Origin: Atrina japonica
Lineage: Eukaryota; Mollusca; Bivalvia; Pterioida; Pinnidae
Direction: 5' to 3'
DNA length: 64,000 bases
Assembly: GCA_030159075.1 (NCBI GenBank)
Contig: BROG01000905.1
Location: forward strand, 62,001-126,000
Of this stretch, positions 20,754-29,862 are shown piece after piece. A model generated the notes under the pieces. It saw only the letters and a list, made by a program, of their open reading frames with translations. It was not told the origin of the DNA and made no database searches. The translations under genes were made by a program, and so were the position numbers. How positions within the stretch are numbered: position 1 is the stretch's first letter; each line of letters begins with the position of its first letter.

Positions 20754-20841
20754 TTTTGTTTTTTCTATAACTTCAGAGTTTCCTTAACGGATGTTTATAT
20801 ATTCACGCGTGAATATATAAAAAATCAGAGGGGATAATACA
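20754..20841 (-). promoter_or_regulatory. promoter region of WDP-repeat gene 1
   Basis: The block aacggatgtt...aactctgaag...gttatagaaaaaac (read in both orientations) recurs almost unchanged upstream of WDP gene 2 (21691-21763). A palindrome attcacgcgtgaat lies at about 20801. The shared block suggests common control of the two paralogues. Confidence 0.5.
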
Positions 20842-21690
20842 TCACCAGTCAAAGGCATATAAGTTAGAAATGGCAACGGGTAGGTCTTCATCGTCATCAT
20901 AATAATTAACATATACTACACACCACCAATTCACCGCGGGATCCCATTTTACCGCAACAACACAATACCCACAGGCTTTTCGCTCCCAATCCACAGCGGG
21001 GTCCCACGGTTCGTCTCGTTCCTCTTGTTGGTTGTTATAAACAAGCCAATATGCTTTTCTATTCCAATCCACGGTGGGATCCCACGGTTCGTGCTCTGAG
21101 GAGTCGGTGTTATAATCATTCCACTTACACTTATTATACCAATTTACTTTAAGATCCCAAGGCTCAGACTTGTGAACTCCATCATTATAACGATTCCAAT
21201 TCGCAACTCTTCCCTTCAAATCGAAAAGGTATTTTTTTACCCAATCGACGTAAGGATCCCATTCCTCATTCTTGTTAAACTCGAGATTATAACGACGCCA
21301 CTCGCGTTTATTACACCAATTTACGTCGGGGTCCCGCGGCTCTTCTAATCCCATATCCCGATTATACCATTGCCAGTGGTAATCATTAAACCAATCCCGT
21401 TCGTCGTCCCAGGACTCCTTCGCTCGATAATAACGAAACCAATACAATTTGTTTCGCCAATCGACTTTTTTCAACCATCTGCCTTTTCCTCCGAGCGCGC
21501 GAAATAACGACCAATACGCACGACAAATAGCCAATTTTTTTTGTTCATCGCGTTTATGTGGGAAATGCCTCTCCCGTTCGAGATCCTCGATGAGTTCCTC
21601 GTAATATAATCTCTTGAGACTCGTCGGCGCGTCGATCATCTGTTTTTTGTCGTCTATAGCACGAACGCCTAGCTTCTGTAAACTCAACAT
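20842..21690 (-). CDS. WDP-repeat protein 2, 282 aa, Polinton accessory
   Basis: Intact frame, ATG at 21690. Its N-terminus (SLQKLGVRAIDDKKQ, DAPTSLKRLYYEELIEDL) closely matches WDP protein 1. About eight aromatic repeats follow: PRDPDVNWCNKREWRRYN, EWDPYVDWVKKYLF, PWDLKVNWYNKCKW, PWDPTVDWNRKAYW and PWDPAVDWERKACG among others. The last units are shortened. Repeat number and spacing differ from protein 1, so units have been gained or lost since duplication. In DNA each unit carries a ggatccca-like word. Both genes lie between the ATPase and the right end, the variable cargo zone in Polintons. Confidence 0.7.
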   Translation of the reverse strand: MLSLQKLGVRAIDDKKQMIDAPTSLKRLYYEELIEDLERERHFPHKRDEQKKLAICRAYWSLFRALGGKGRWLKKVDWRNKLYWFRYYRAKESWDDERDWFNDYHWQWYNRDMGLEEPRDPDVNWCNKREWRRYNLEFNKNEEWDPYVDWVKKYLFDLKGRVANWNRYNDGVHKSEPWDLKVNWYNKCKWNDYNTDSSEHEPWDPTVDWNRKAYWLVYNNQQEERDEPWDPAVDWERKACGYCVVAVKWDPAVNWWCVVYVNYYDDDEDLPVAISNLYAFDW

Positions 21691-21763
21691 CGTCTCTTTT
21701 TTTTCTATAACTTCAGAGTTTTCTTAACGGATGTTCACAGTTTTTTTATATATTCGTATTACA
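21691..21763 (-). promoter_or_regulatory. promoter region of WDP-repeat gene 2
   Basis: It shares with 20754-20841 the stretch gttatagaaaaaa directly before the ATG and ttaacggatgtt further upstream, plus a run of A/T (tttttttatata). Confidence 0.45.
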
Positions 21764-22063
21764 TCATGTAATATGAATTACTTTTTTTTTATATTTCAGA
21801 TAATAGTGTCGTCCGCGTCCGTCGCAAGTCGGACACATCGTGTGGAGACACGCGTCGGATATCCAGGACTTGCACGACTCGCATAATTTCAACGGCTCGA
21901 AATCGCGAAGCTTCATCAATCTGTGATGGTGATAACAGAAGATGGACTCCGGGAGAGGCGGATGGGGGCAGGCGTCGGAACGTCTACCAGTTGCGGGCAT
22001 CATACACACCGTCACGTCTTCGACGGTGAATCCCACGCTCTTGAACATCTTTTCCAGAGACAT
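21764..22063 (-). CDS. 99-aa Cys/His-rich protein, probable zinc binder
   Basis: Intact. ATG at 22063. Ligand-like residues occur as C-x7-9-C-x-H (about residues 20-34), FCYHHH (about 43-48), CESC (about 60-63), a C-x4-C pair and CPTC (about 75-83). Together these could hold two or three zinc ions. Basic end (YYLKYKKK). No named domain is recognised. A small zinc protein in a viral-like element could be a transcription factor, but this is inference. Confidence 0.55.
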   Translation of the reverse strand: MSLEKMFKSVGFTVEDVTVCMMPATGRRSDACPHPPLPESIFCYHHHRLMKLRDFEPLKLCESCKSWISDACLHTMCPTCDGRGRHYYLKYKKKVIHIT

Positions 22064-22114
22064 GATTTTCTAATAAAATTTTTTATTTATTAGAAAGACA
22101 CGTCGTCGTCTTTT

Positions 22115-22738
22115 TCAAACGTCTTCATCATCCGATTCCTCTATGTCCGACAACTCTTCTCTTTCATCATTCGTTTCGATCTTGTCGACTACGACGGGGC
22201 CTGCAAACATCCCAATGGATTGATTTTGAGATCCTACGAAAGCGTAGTCGAATGTTAATACGGTGTTCACTTTGCAATATTGCCCGATATAATCCTTAGG
22301 ATCTAAGACTTCTTTATCCATCCTGAATTTAGTGACGATCTTTTTATCTTTCACTCGTAGTTTAGGGTAAATCATATTTCCACCATCTCCTTTCAGTATA
22401 TGGAACTCCTCGACATCCTTCCGTTTACTGAAATGTTTGTGTTGTTGATTGATAGCTTCCACGAAGACAGCAAGCTCTATTCTATCTAACACCTTCTTGA
22501 AATCCTTGTCTTCATCCTCGGATAATTTTAACGGTAATGTGTAAGACGGCTTATAAGTCGCATTAATTCCGTACGAAAACAAAACGGGTGTTTTCAGTCT
22601 GAGAGGTTGACACTCATCTTCGGAATACTGATACAAGATTTTGAGAAAATAACCGTTTTTTCCTTTACTTGGTGGTCGTATCGTCATCTTATTAATGTCA
22701 AATCGTTTGACGCTGACGGTACATATTTTTTCTCCCAT
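22115..22738 (-). CDS. 207-aa protein, putative single-stranded DNA-binding protein
   Basis: Intact. ATG at 22738 behind cataaaaagaagaag. It looks beta-rich, with alternating hydrophobic strands (ICTVSVKRFDI, YFLKILYQYS, LRLKTPVLFSYG, FHILKGDGGN). A short helix follows (KVLDRIELAVFVEAINQQ) and a last strand block (TVLTFDYAFVGSQ, MFAGPVVVDKIE). The tail is strongly acidic (EELSDIEESDDEDV). An OB-like core with an acidic tail is typical of viral ssDNA-binding proteins; this is an analogy, not a motif hit. It is the first gene inside the right end. Confidence 0.5.
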   Translation of the reverse strand: MGEKICTVSVKRFDINKMTIRPPSKGKNGYFLKILYQYSEDECQPLRLKTPVLFSYGINATYKPSYTLPLKLSEDEDKDFKKVLDRIELAVFVEAINQQHKHFSKRKDVEEFHILKGDGGNMIYPKLRVKDKKIVTKFRMDKEVLDPKDYIGQYCKVNTVLTFDYAFVGSQNQSIGMFAGPVVVDKIETNDEREELSDIEESDDEDV

Positions 22739-22846
22739 CTTCTTCTTTTTATGTCTGTTAAGAATTTCTTATATTTTAATGCCATATGAGATTTTATTAA
22801 AAACGGCAAGATTTTATAATCTCACCCCGGACGCCCCCGCGAAACG
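22739..22846. other. spacer before right inverted repeat
   Basis: About 108 bp of mostly A/T-rich sequence with no gene. Confidence 0.4.
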
Positions 22847-22978
22847 ATCGGACTCGCGAACGCTATCGGTCTGGCGGCCGCCCGGGGGAATTCCCGGTTT
22901 ATCTATTTTTAGCAGTTTTTACGGGGTTTGGGGTCATCGAGTGCAAAGTGCATTCGGATTGGTAAAATACCACACACA
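22847..22978 (-). repeat. Polinton terminal inverted repeat, right
   Basis: Reverse complement of 9022-9154; see the left copy for differences. Confidence 0.92.
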
Positions 22979-22984
22979 CATGTG
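22979..22984. other. target site duplication of the Polinton, right copy
   Basis: CATGTG, a direct repeat of 9016-9021. After removal of the element and one copy, the flanks join into a continuous Gypsy 3' end (polypurine tract and LTR). Confidence 0.75.
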
Positions 22985-23155
22985 CCATAAAACACATCAA
23001 TTGAAACAACAATGCAAAGTCGAAAGATCATTTATTTCAATGGTGAAAATGAAAATAATGAAGAGGCAATCAATGACTTTCAGTAATAGAAAAGTCAATG
23101 AAGATTAAATAGAACAAAAACAATGTTCCGGTAAAATGAGAAAACAAAACACTAC

Positions 23156-23914
23156 TCAAAAGTCATTGTCCTCCTCAATTTCAATAATAGGTATCTTACG
23201 GCCATTCTCTTCATACTTAGTGATCTTCTCTACGTCTGGTATGACGAATTGGAGGAGTCTGGGTTTCAGCATCTGAGGAAACATATCTTGTAGAAATTTG
23301 ACATGTCTGACTGGAAGCGTTCTTTTTGGACATGAAATTCCAATCAGTAATCTGACAGGCATGTGTCATCATAGGGATTGCCTGAGAAGAAGTACAGCGT
23401 ATTCTAACACTAGATCCCTGAACTACAGGCACATCTGGAACGGTTTTCTCTCCCTCAACATTAGCTACTGTTTCCGAACTCGTAACCACGTGTCTAGAAG
23501 ATGATGGTACAACTAGCGTAGGGTGGGTGGCTTTCCTCACACATGGCCCAGAGATTGCATTCTTGTCCAAACGCACAGACGTATCTACTTCATCAGAAGA
23601 AACTTCAAAATCCAAAGTTACGTCAGGGCTTTATTCCATGATTCGTCGCTGTCACTGTGCGCAGTTACGGAATTGTCTGGTACACAATCTGGCCTTTTGG
23701 ACAATGGTTGATCGTTTCCCTGATCGTTTCGGTTTCTCATACGTTTCCTTAAATACGCCTTCCTCCTAGATGAAAAGTTACATATCTCACACTGAAATCG
23801 TTCTAATGCACAGTGTAACACATGTTCCTGGAACTCTTTTTCACTCACAGTCCTTACAGGGCACAAGGGACATTTTCTGCCTGGTTTAACGGGAGTCGTT
23901 TTAGTGTTCACCAT
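23156..23914 (-). pseudogene. Gypsy third ORF with C2H2-like zinc finger, frameshifted
   Basis: ATG at 23914, directly after an acceptor-like cttctttcag on the minus strand, suggesting expression from a spliced RNA. The N-terminus has CPLC...HVLHC followed by CEIC, a C2H2-type finger pair. It is followed by a Ser/Thr-rich, low-complexity region. Frames change near 23625 and again near 23300; the last frame ends acidic (EIEEDNDF) at 23156. It lies between the end of pol and the 3' LTR, where envelope or accessory genes sit in Gypsy elements. It has no signal peptide or membrane segment, so it is not envelope-like. Confidence 0.55.
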
Positions 23915-23960
23915 CTGAAAGAAAGATGAACATATTACTTATCACACAAAGATGAATTGT

Positions 23961-26900
23961 TTATTCATAATCCTGTAACCAAAGAGGACGTTTACACTGG
24001 CGGCCATATCTAGTACATAGTTGCTGATCAGAATTGCAATTACTTCTTACTCTACATTTTGGGGAGCAGATAAAACTGTTCTGTTGAAATTATATCGTTC
24101 ACTTATTCGATCGAAACTTGACTATGGATGTATTGTATATGGCTCTGCACGTCATTCCTACTTAAAAATACTTGATACCGTTCATCACCAAGGTTTGCGT
24201 CTAGCCCTTGGTGCATATAGAACATCACCAGTAGACAGTTTATATATAGAATCTGGAGAGTTACCTCTAGAACAACGACGGATCAAATTGACATTACAAT
24301 ATATTACAAAATTAAAGTCGGATCCTAACAATCCAGCATACGACTGTGTCTTTCAACCACTGTATGAACAAATGTACGATAATCGTACAAAAACTATTGC
24401 TCCACTTGGCATTAGAATTAAAGAACATATTGAAGACTGCGACTTATTTCTTTATACCATTTCAGACCTAAATATATACAAAAACACCTCCATGGGAAAC
24501 TAACAAAACCAACTGTTGATTTATCTCTGAACAAAAATAAAAAATCTGAATCAAATCCAATAGATTTAAAACAACAATATTTAGAATTGAAAGAAAATTT
24601 TGACAACAGCAACTTTTTACCAATTTTCACTGACGGATCAAAATCCTCGACCAATGTTTCGGCTGCAGCTATTATAAACTTCGAAATACTCAAAACAAAC
24701 ATGCCGCGTGATGCCTCTATTTTCACTACTGAGGCTACAGCAATTTTACTGGCATTAAATTATATAAAATCAAAAGCTATAAGAAAATGTGTTATTTTCT
24801 CCGATTCTTTGTCATGTTTAAAATCAATTGAAAGTGTAAACCTTTCTAATAACATAATTTTTGAAATAATAGAGACAGTACATTATTTGACATCTGTAGG
24901 TACAGAGATAGTATTCTGTTGGATTCCTAGCCATATCGGCATAAAGGGAAATACAAAAGCTGACGAAGTTGCTAAATTAGTAAAGAAAAATTTACAGTCT
25001 GAAAATAAAATACCCTACACAGATCTTAAACCATCTATTGCAGATTATGTGACTGCAACGTTTCAACAGCATTGGGATCTACAAATTGAAAATAAATTAC
25101 ATGAGATAAATGACAAATTTTTCAATAAACCACCAGTGTGCACTAGTAATAGAAAAAAAAGGTTACTCTGACCAGACTTCGTATTGGTCACAGTAACCTT
25201 ACACATAAATATTTATTATTGAAAGAAGAGCCACCGGAATGTATACCGTGTGGCTCAAGACTATCAATTAAACACATTTTAACTGAATGTACAGATTTTA
25301 AATCTGCTCGTGAGAAATATTACTCCGAGACAGATTTAAATAGTGTTTTTAATAACGTCGCTCGCTTTTAGATTATCTTAAAGATATTGGATTGTATTCC
25401 AAAATTTGAAATAACTGATTAATATTTTATCAATTCACAAACTTGTTTGTCTTTTACCAAATGTTTAGTTTCAAAAGTTTTAAAGAGAATAGACTTACTA
25501 TGTTTTTACTTAAATAAATAATTTTACACGAATCGCCACGATATAACTGAGATATCGTTGAAAGTGGCGTTAAACAAAAACAAACAAACAAACAAACAAA
25601 AAACTTCCTACTCTATGTTCATCACCTAACATTTCTAAGGAAACACCTGAATCCGCATTTTGAAACGACTCTGGAGTTGTTTGAACAACCAATTCATCAC
25701 GCAAAATTTGTGGCCGCTGTTTTCGAACACGGTCACAATGAATCACCTGACTTGAACCATTACGACCACAATTTATACTATACAAAACTTCAGATATCTT
25801 TGACTCAACTGTGAATGGTCCTTTCCAAAACGATGATAACTTTCCAGAGTTTCCAGATTGCCTCACAGGAAAGAAAAAATACAGTAAATCACCCGGACTA
25901 AATTTTTCCCAAGCAGTGCGACTGTTATGATACCGTTTTTGTCTTCGCATTGCTGACTGCGTGTGTGTACGAACTAGTCTATGAGCCTCCTCAAGTCTAT
26001 CCCTTATTTCCCACACCCATCGATGAGTCGGCATAGATTTAATCATGGTGGACATTTCGTAAATCAAATCCAGCGGTGTTGCTGTTTCTCTACCAAGCAT
26101 AAGTCTGTTTGGAGTGAAACCTGTCGTTTCATGTTACGCTGCCCTATATGCCATCATCACATAAGGAAGATGCATATCCCAATCCTTTTGGTTCTCGCGA
26201 ACGTAAACACTCAGCATTGTGACAAGTGTTTTATTAAAACGTTCCACCATGCCGTCTGATTTAGGGTGGTATGGCGTAGTGCGTGTTTTACGATTGTTGA
26301 GCAGACGACACACTTCAGTAAAAAGTTTACTTTCATACTGGCGCCCCTGATCAGAATGAATCTCCCCTGGAACACCAAAACGAGCCACCACTTCCTCGAC
26401 TATCAATTGAGCTACTGTCATAGCTTCCATATTAGGCATTGGAAACGCCTCAGTCCACTTGGTGAAATAATCGGAAACGACGAGAATGTATTTGTTTCCC
26501 TTGTCAGTCATTGGTAATTCACCAAGGATATCTGTTGCTAGACGTTCCATTGGATTACCACTTTGTACTAGCTGCATTCGTGCCTGCTTAGTCTTTATTG
26601 GATGTTTCCTTCTTGCGCATGCATCGCAACCCAACACATATGCTTTAACATCAGAGTTCATTCGCGGCCAATAGTATCTGGATTTAGCTTTGGCTAATGT
26701 TTTCCGTATCCCCAAATGTCCAGATGTCTTGTCATCATGCATAAAGTTTAGAATCTGTCTCCTGTGAGCATATGGTACAATACCCTGACAAAATTCATCA
26801 TTTGGCTCCTTGCTCACCAATTTACGACAGAGCAAATCATCATCAACCAGTAATCTATTGAACTGATTCCACGGTGACTTCACAAAATAGTTATATGGCT

Positions 26901-27330
26901 TAATCTGTTCCGAAGATGGCTTTTCATTCCCATCAACCCAATCCCTTATAATAGCTATATCGGTGTCCTGCTTTTGCAGATCTGCCAAACTAAAACTACT
27001 GTCAACTACAGTGCTACCACGGTTATTCGGGGAACTGATACTTCCGGTAAAGCCACATTGTTTACAAGACATCCTACTAAGACCATCCGCATTACCATGC
27101 TTCTGGCCAGGACGATGCTCAATTGTCATATCGAAATCAGACAATGTTTCAATCCATCGAGCTATCTGACCATCAGGGTTCTTGAAGTTAAGCAACCATT
27201 TCAACGAACTGTGATCGGTTCGAATTGTGAATCTCCTTCCAAGTAGGTAGTGTCTGAAATAACGACAAAAATATACACCACAGCAAGTAATTTCCTTCTT
27301 GGAGTACAATATCGGCGCAGAGATACAGCC
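23961..27330 (-). pseudogene. Gypsy pol remnant: RNase H and integrase, split by a LINE
   Basis: Read on the minus strand: end of RT/RNase H (RHYLLGRRFTIRTDHSSLKWL, 27260-27190); integrase zinc finger (H..H in GHLGIRK region, CDACARRK near 26620); catalytic core with ATDILGEL (about 26540), SDQGRQYESK (about 26345) and GMVERFNKTL (about 26245). TAA at 26134-26136 interrupts the frame, which then resumes at HETTGFTPNRLML. The C-terminal part reaches the LINE at about 25603. It continues beyond the LINE with TRYGRQCKRPLWLQDYE and a stop at 23961-23963. Protease and most of reverse transcriptase are absent. Confidence 0.85.
24042..25616 (+). mobile_element. 5'-truncated LINE inserted in Gypsy pol
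   Basis: The body spans about 24056-25602. It starts in the last part of reverse transcriptase (WGADKTVLLKLYRSL, SKLDYG). RNase H follows (FTDGSKS at about 24625, ATAILLALN, FSDSLSCLKS, WIPSHIGIKGN at about 24925), then a CxxC...H...C finger (CIPCGSRLSIKHILTEC, about 25240). Frame changes are near 24470 and 25165. The 3' end is gtggcgttaaacaaaaacaaacaaac. Imperfect 14-bp target duplications flank it (acttcttactctac 24042-24055, acttcctactctat 25603-25616). RNase H plus this tail suggests an I/Nimb-type clade (tentative). Confidence 0.85.
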
Positions 27331-27752
27331 AGGTACATACCTTTTTCACTTTCAGACCACCGATTCAATTCAGCGCAAATGTCAAAATGCGACTTATAGT
27401 CAATCCACGATGTTAAACCGTCAAATGTCGCTGGTGTGTGTGTATATCTGGTATGGTTTATTGCCTTGGTCTGACTATCTGATGAACAGCCGGCCAAAGA
27501 AGTAGCCGGAGCGCGTGTAGACATAATTGGCGCGCTATGAATAAACTTATTTGTATGTCTGTGTAACGCATCACTGTATACCGGGTAATCAACATGAAAC
27601 CCATGAACTCCACGCCTATCTGTTACAGAAACTGCTGGTCGTATACAATCTGCACCACTACTCGTTATATCACATGTTCTAGGGAATGAATTGACACCTG
27701 ACAAAGCACCAACGGGGGTATTCAACACAGACAGCTTTCTAGTAGTATACAT
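27330..27752 (-). pseudogene. Gypsy gag remnant fused to RNase H by deletion
   Basis: ATG at 27752 on the minus strand, about 40 bp inside the 5' LTR. The N-terminal part is low complexity. The conserved gag core is PATFDGLTSWIDYKSHFD with LNRWSESEKGMYLAVSL (27420-27340). Straight after that, in the same frame, come RNase H-like residues (PRRKLLAVVYIF). So everything from gag C-terminus through protease and reverse transcriptase has been deleted, and the frame then shifts. Confidence 0.75.
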
Positions 27753-27793
27753 ATCATACCCTTCTGCATGACCTGGGCGAGAAGTAAAAAAAC

Positions 27794-28142
27794 TACTAAA
27801 AAAAGGATGATTAATATTTGGCGTTATTACACTTTTCGCTTTTCTATTCTACTGGGATGCAGCAAAGACCTGTACTTTTCAAAAGCATTACTCAGATACA
27901 GGTTTAGCTACACTGTTCGAAAAGAGAAGCTACTCAGATGCAATCCTTACCCTGAATTATTTGTCCTTGTTGTCTCGACAGCCGTCTGAGAAAAACTGGG
28001 AACTGAGTGCTGCTCTGCGCTCGTATTTATAGGTAGAATACTCTCTAACCAAATTATAATAAAATAATCTCTAACCAAAGTAACTAATATGCAACAAAGA
28101 ACATTGTATTTATAATACCATAGATTACGTACTTTCGTTTCA
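27794..28142 (-). repeat. 5' LTR of the Gypsy element
   Basis: Near-identical to 8634-8984 (differences seen: C/A in gcgttatt, G/T in tttgtcc, and 7 versus 5 A in the gagaaa run). Same TATA-like box. The inner side on the minus strand continues gtttttttacttctcgcc; no clear tRNA primer-binding site was recognised. Confidence 0.9.
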
Positions 28143-29210
28143 GTAATTTTTTCAGAAATGTGTTGATAAATTGTCTTCAATTAATGGTGAACTTCATGTA
28201 TATGATAACACCAGTAACTATTGTAAATCAAGTCAATGCTGGTTTGTTTATGTCGACCTTCATCAAAGAAGGAGTGGCATATTGCTTTGCTGCTGTATAC
28301 AGCAGTATTTTCTATTAAATATCTCTGCGACGAGTGTACATATTGAATTGAATTGAAATCTTGCATGTAGATACAATGTACATCATGTGAATTACAATGT
28401 ACATCATGTGAATTATATGGTTCCCGTAAGATATTTTATCAGAGTTGCACCACTTGAACAGATACACCATGGTAAAATAGGGGGAGGGGAGCATACTTTT
28501 TTTTACAAACATCTCTTGTTTTTTGTTTTATTTACACAAGGTACATAGTAAATCATCTTGCATCATAACATATTTCTCCTCTACTGATAAGTATATACAT
28601 CTGTATTGCCATCGTGCACCTGCTGTTAAAAACCTCTTTCACTATTTCCCTCGAAGTGATTATTGAAAAGAACTACAAACACATTAAGACATTTGCTGGC
28701 CACAGCATTTAATACTGAATAATGCACTGTCAATTACAGTATATAGGCAGCCGATTCATCAATGAATTGTAATGGCTTGCCTTGTAACAAATTGAATTTT
28801 CAAACAGCAACCAATATTGCGTCATCAAAAAAAGATACAAAGTAGCAATCAATACGGTAAAAATGCATTATCAATAAATGCTCAATTGTCAATAAATGAG
28901 TTCATAAGTTTCGTTGCAATAAATTGCCCCTGTTTCATTCAATTCACTAGATCAATTTCAATTTGAGTTGAACATTCAATTCATTAGATCAATTTCAATT
29001 TGAGTTGAACAAGGAGATACCAACGTCCAACACTGATCAAGGAGACACCAGTGATCAGTACCTACATACCATGTAAATTTATTGTAACTTAATGATTAAC
29101 TGCAATACATTCAACTAAATATTTAACTGAGATAAAATATTTGGCGAAGTCCTGCCAAAAGGCATGCTTGCCAAGAAGAGTAAGCAGGCGAACGAGCCAA
29201 TAACAAGAAA
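28143..29210. other. non-coding stretch with a 37-bp tandem duplication
   Basis: No gene is visible. A 37-bp unit is repeated at 28938-28974 and 28975-29011 (one difference), and a 20-bp unit (acatcatgtgaattacaatgt-type) is duplicated near 28380-28415. Confidence 0.55.
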
Positions 29211-29810
29211 CTAGGGATATACCGTAGCACTGGAGGAAAGAAATGTCTCTAAAGCTCCTTGTAATGTGTTTAACATGATGCTATTACCCAAGTCAGTTAA
29301 ATGTACCCCATCTTCCAGAAACAAATGTAAATATGCAGGATAAATATCTGGATGTTTAATATATGCACCACCCAATCCCAAGACAAATGCAGCCACTTCC
29401 CTATTCACTCGACAACGAGCTTTATTCATCACTTTTGGAGGCTGTACATGTCTCTATGGTAGCCTTGGCAACATTTGAGACCATATAATTTGCGAATTTG
29501 GAAGCCACTGTTTCAAAACTTCAAAAATACTACACAGGTGCTTGTGCAGTTTAAAGGATGATAACTCGCCTAAATCATTTACTCCACAATGTACAATGAG
29601 AAAATCCGGAATACCTGTAGTCTTGCATATTAGACAAAATCTGGTCAGATTTCATTCCTCCTTGCCCTCTCCACCAAACACTACAGTTCAATCTGTGTTG
29701 AAGGCCTAAGCTTGAACCCCCAGGTCGAGACTTTGAAGCATGAAAGGCCCTTCGTATGATGGAAGACCCAACAATAAAAATCTTCTTGCGACAACCTGCA
29801 ACTTGATCTT
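29211..29810 (-). pseudogene. SGNH/GDSL-type hydrolase remnant next to tyrosine recombinase
   Basis: On the minus strand, from an acceptor-like ttgcag near 29805: block I FIVGSSIIRRA (about 29780); then, after a frame change, block III-like VHCGVNDLGE (about 29590); an in-frame TAG near 29455; and the final block DGVHLTDLGNSIMLN with the Asp-x-x-His pair (about 29300). These are the SGNH hydrolase signatures. SGNH domains are known partners in some DIRS/Ngaro-type tyrosine-recombinase retrotransposons. One frame change and one stop make this copy inactive. Confidence 0.7.
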
Positions 29811-29862
29811 AAAATTAGCATGGTCTAACTGAAATGCATGTAAACATACTACATGCGAGTAA

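Larger units (their letters stand above)
9022..22978. mobile_element. Polinton/Maverick-type (adintovirus-like) element, 13957 bp
   Basis: Bounded by ~132-bp inverted repeats and a 6-bp direct duplication. It carries the Polinton hallmark set: protein-primed PolB, retroviral-type integrase, FtsK/A32-type packaging ATPase and a probable double-jelly-roll major capsid protein. It also carries many small minus-strand accessory genes. It sits about 30 bp inside the Gypsy internal region, next to the 3' LTR, so it inserted after the Gypsy copy. Most core genes have one or more frame changes, hence an old or non-functional endogenous copy, or an assembly with unpolished indels. It is slightly shorter than typical 15-20-kb Polintons. 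No protease or penton homologue was recognised. Confidence 0.92.
8634..28142 (-). mobile_element. Gypsy-type LTR retrotransposon, interrupted by a Polinton and a LINE
   Basis: Two direct LTRs bound the unit. Reading on the minus strand gives gag remnant, RNase H, integrase, a third ORF, a purine-rich tract (GGAGGCGTGGGTGG) directly before the 3' LTR, and the LTR. Removing the Polinton (13957 bp plus 6-bp duplication) and the LINE (about 1.55 kb) leaves roughly 4 kb. That is short for Gypsy because protease and reverse transcriptase are missing. The LTRs differ by two substitutions and one 2-nt A-tract indel by eye, so the insertion is young. No 4-6-bp target duplication is seen outside the LTRs, which leaves open a recombined or rearranged copy. 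Confidence 0.85.
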
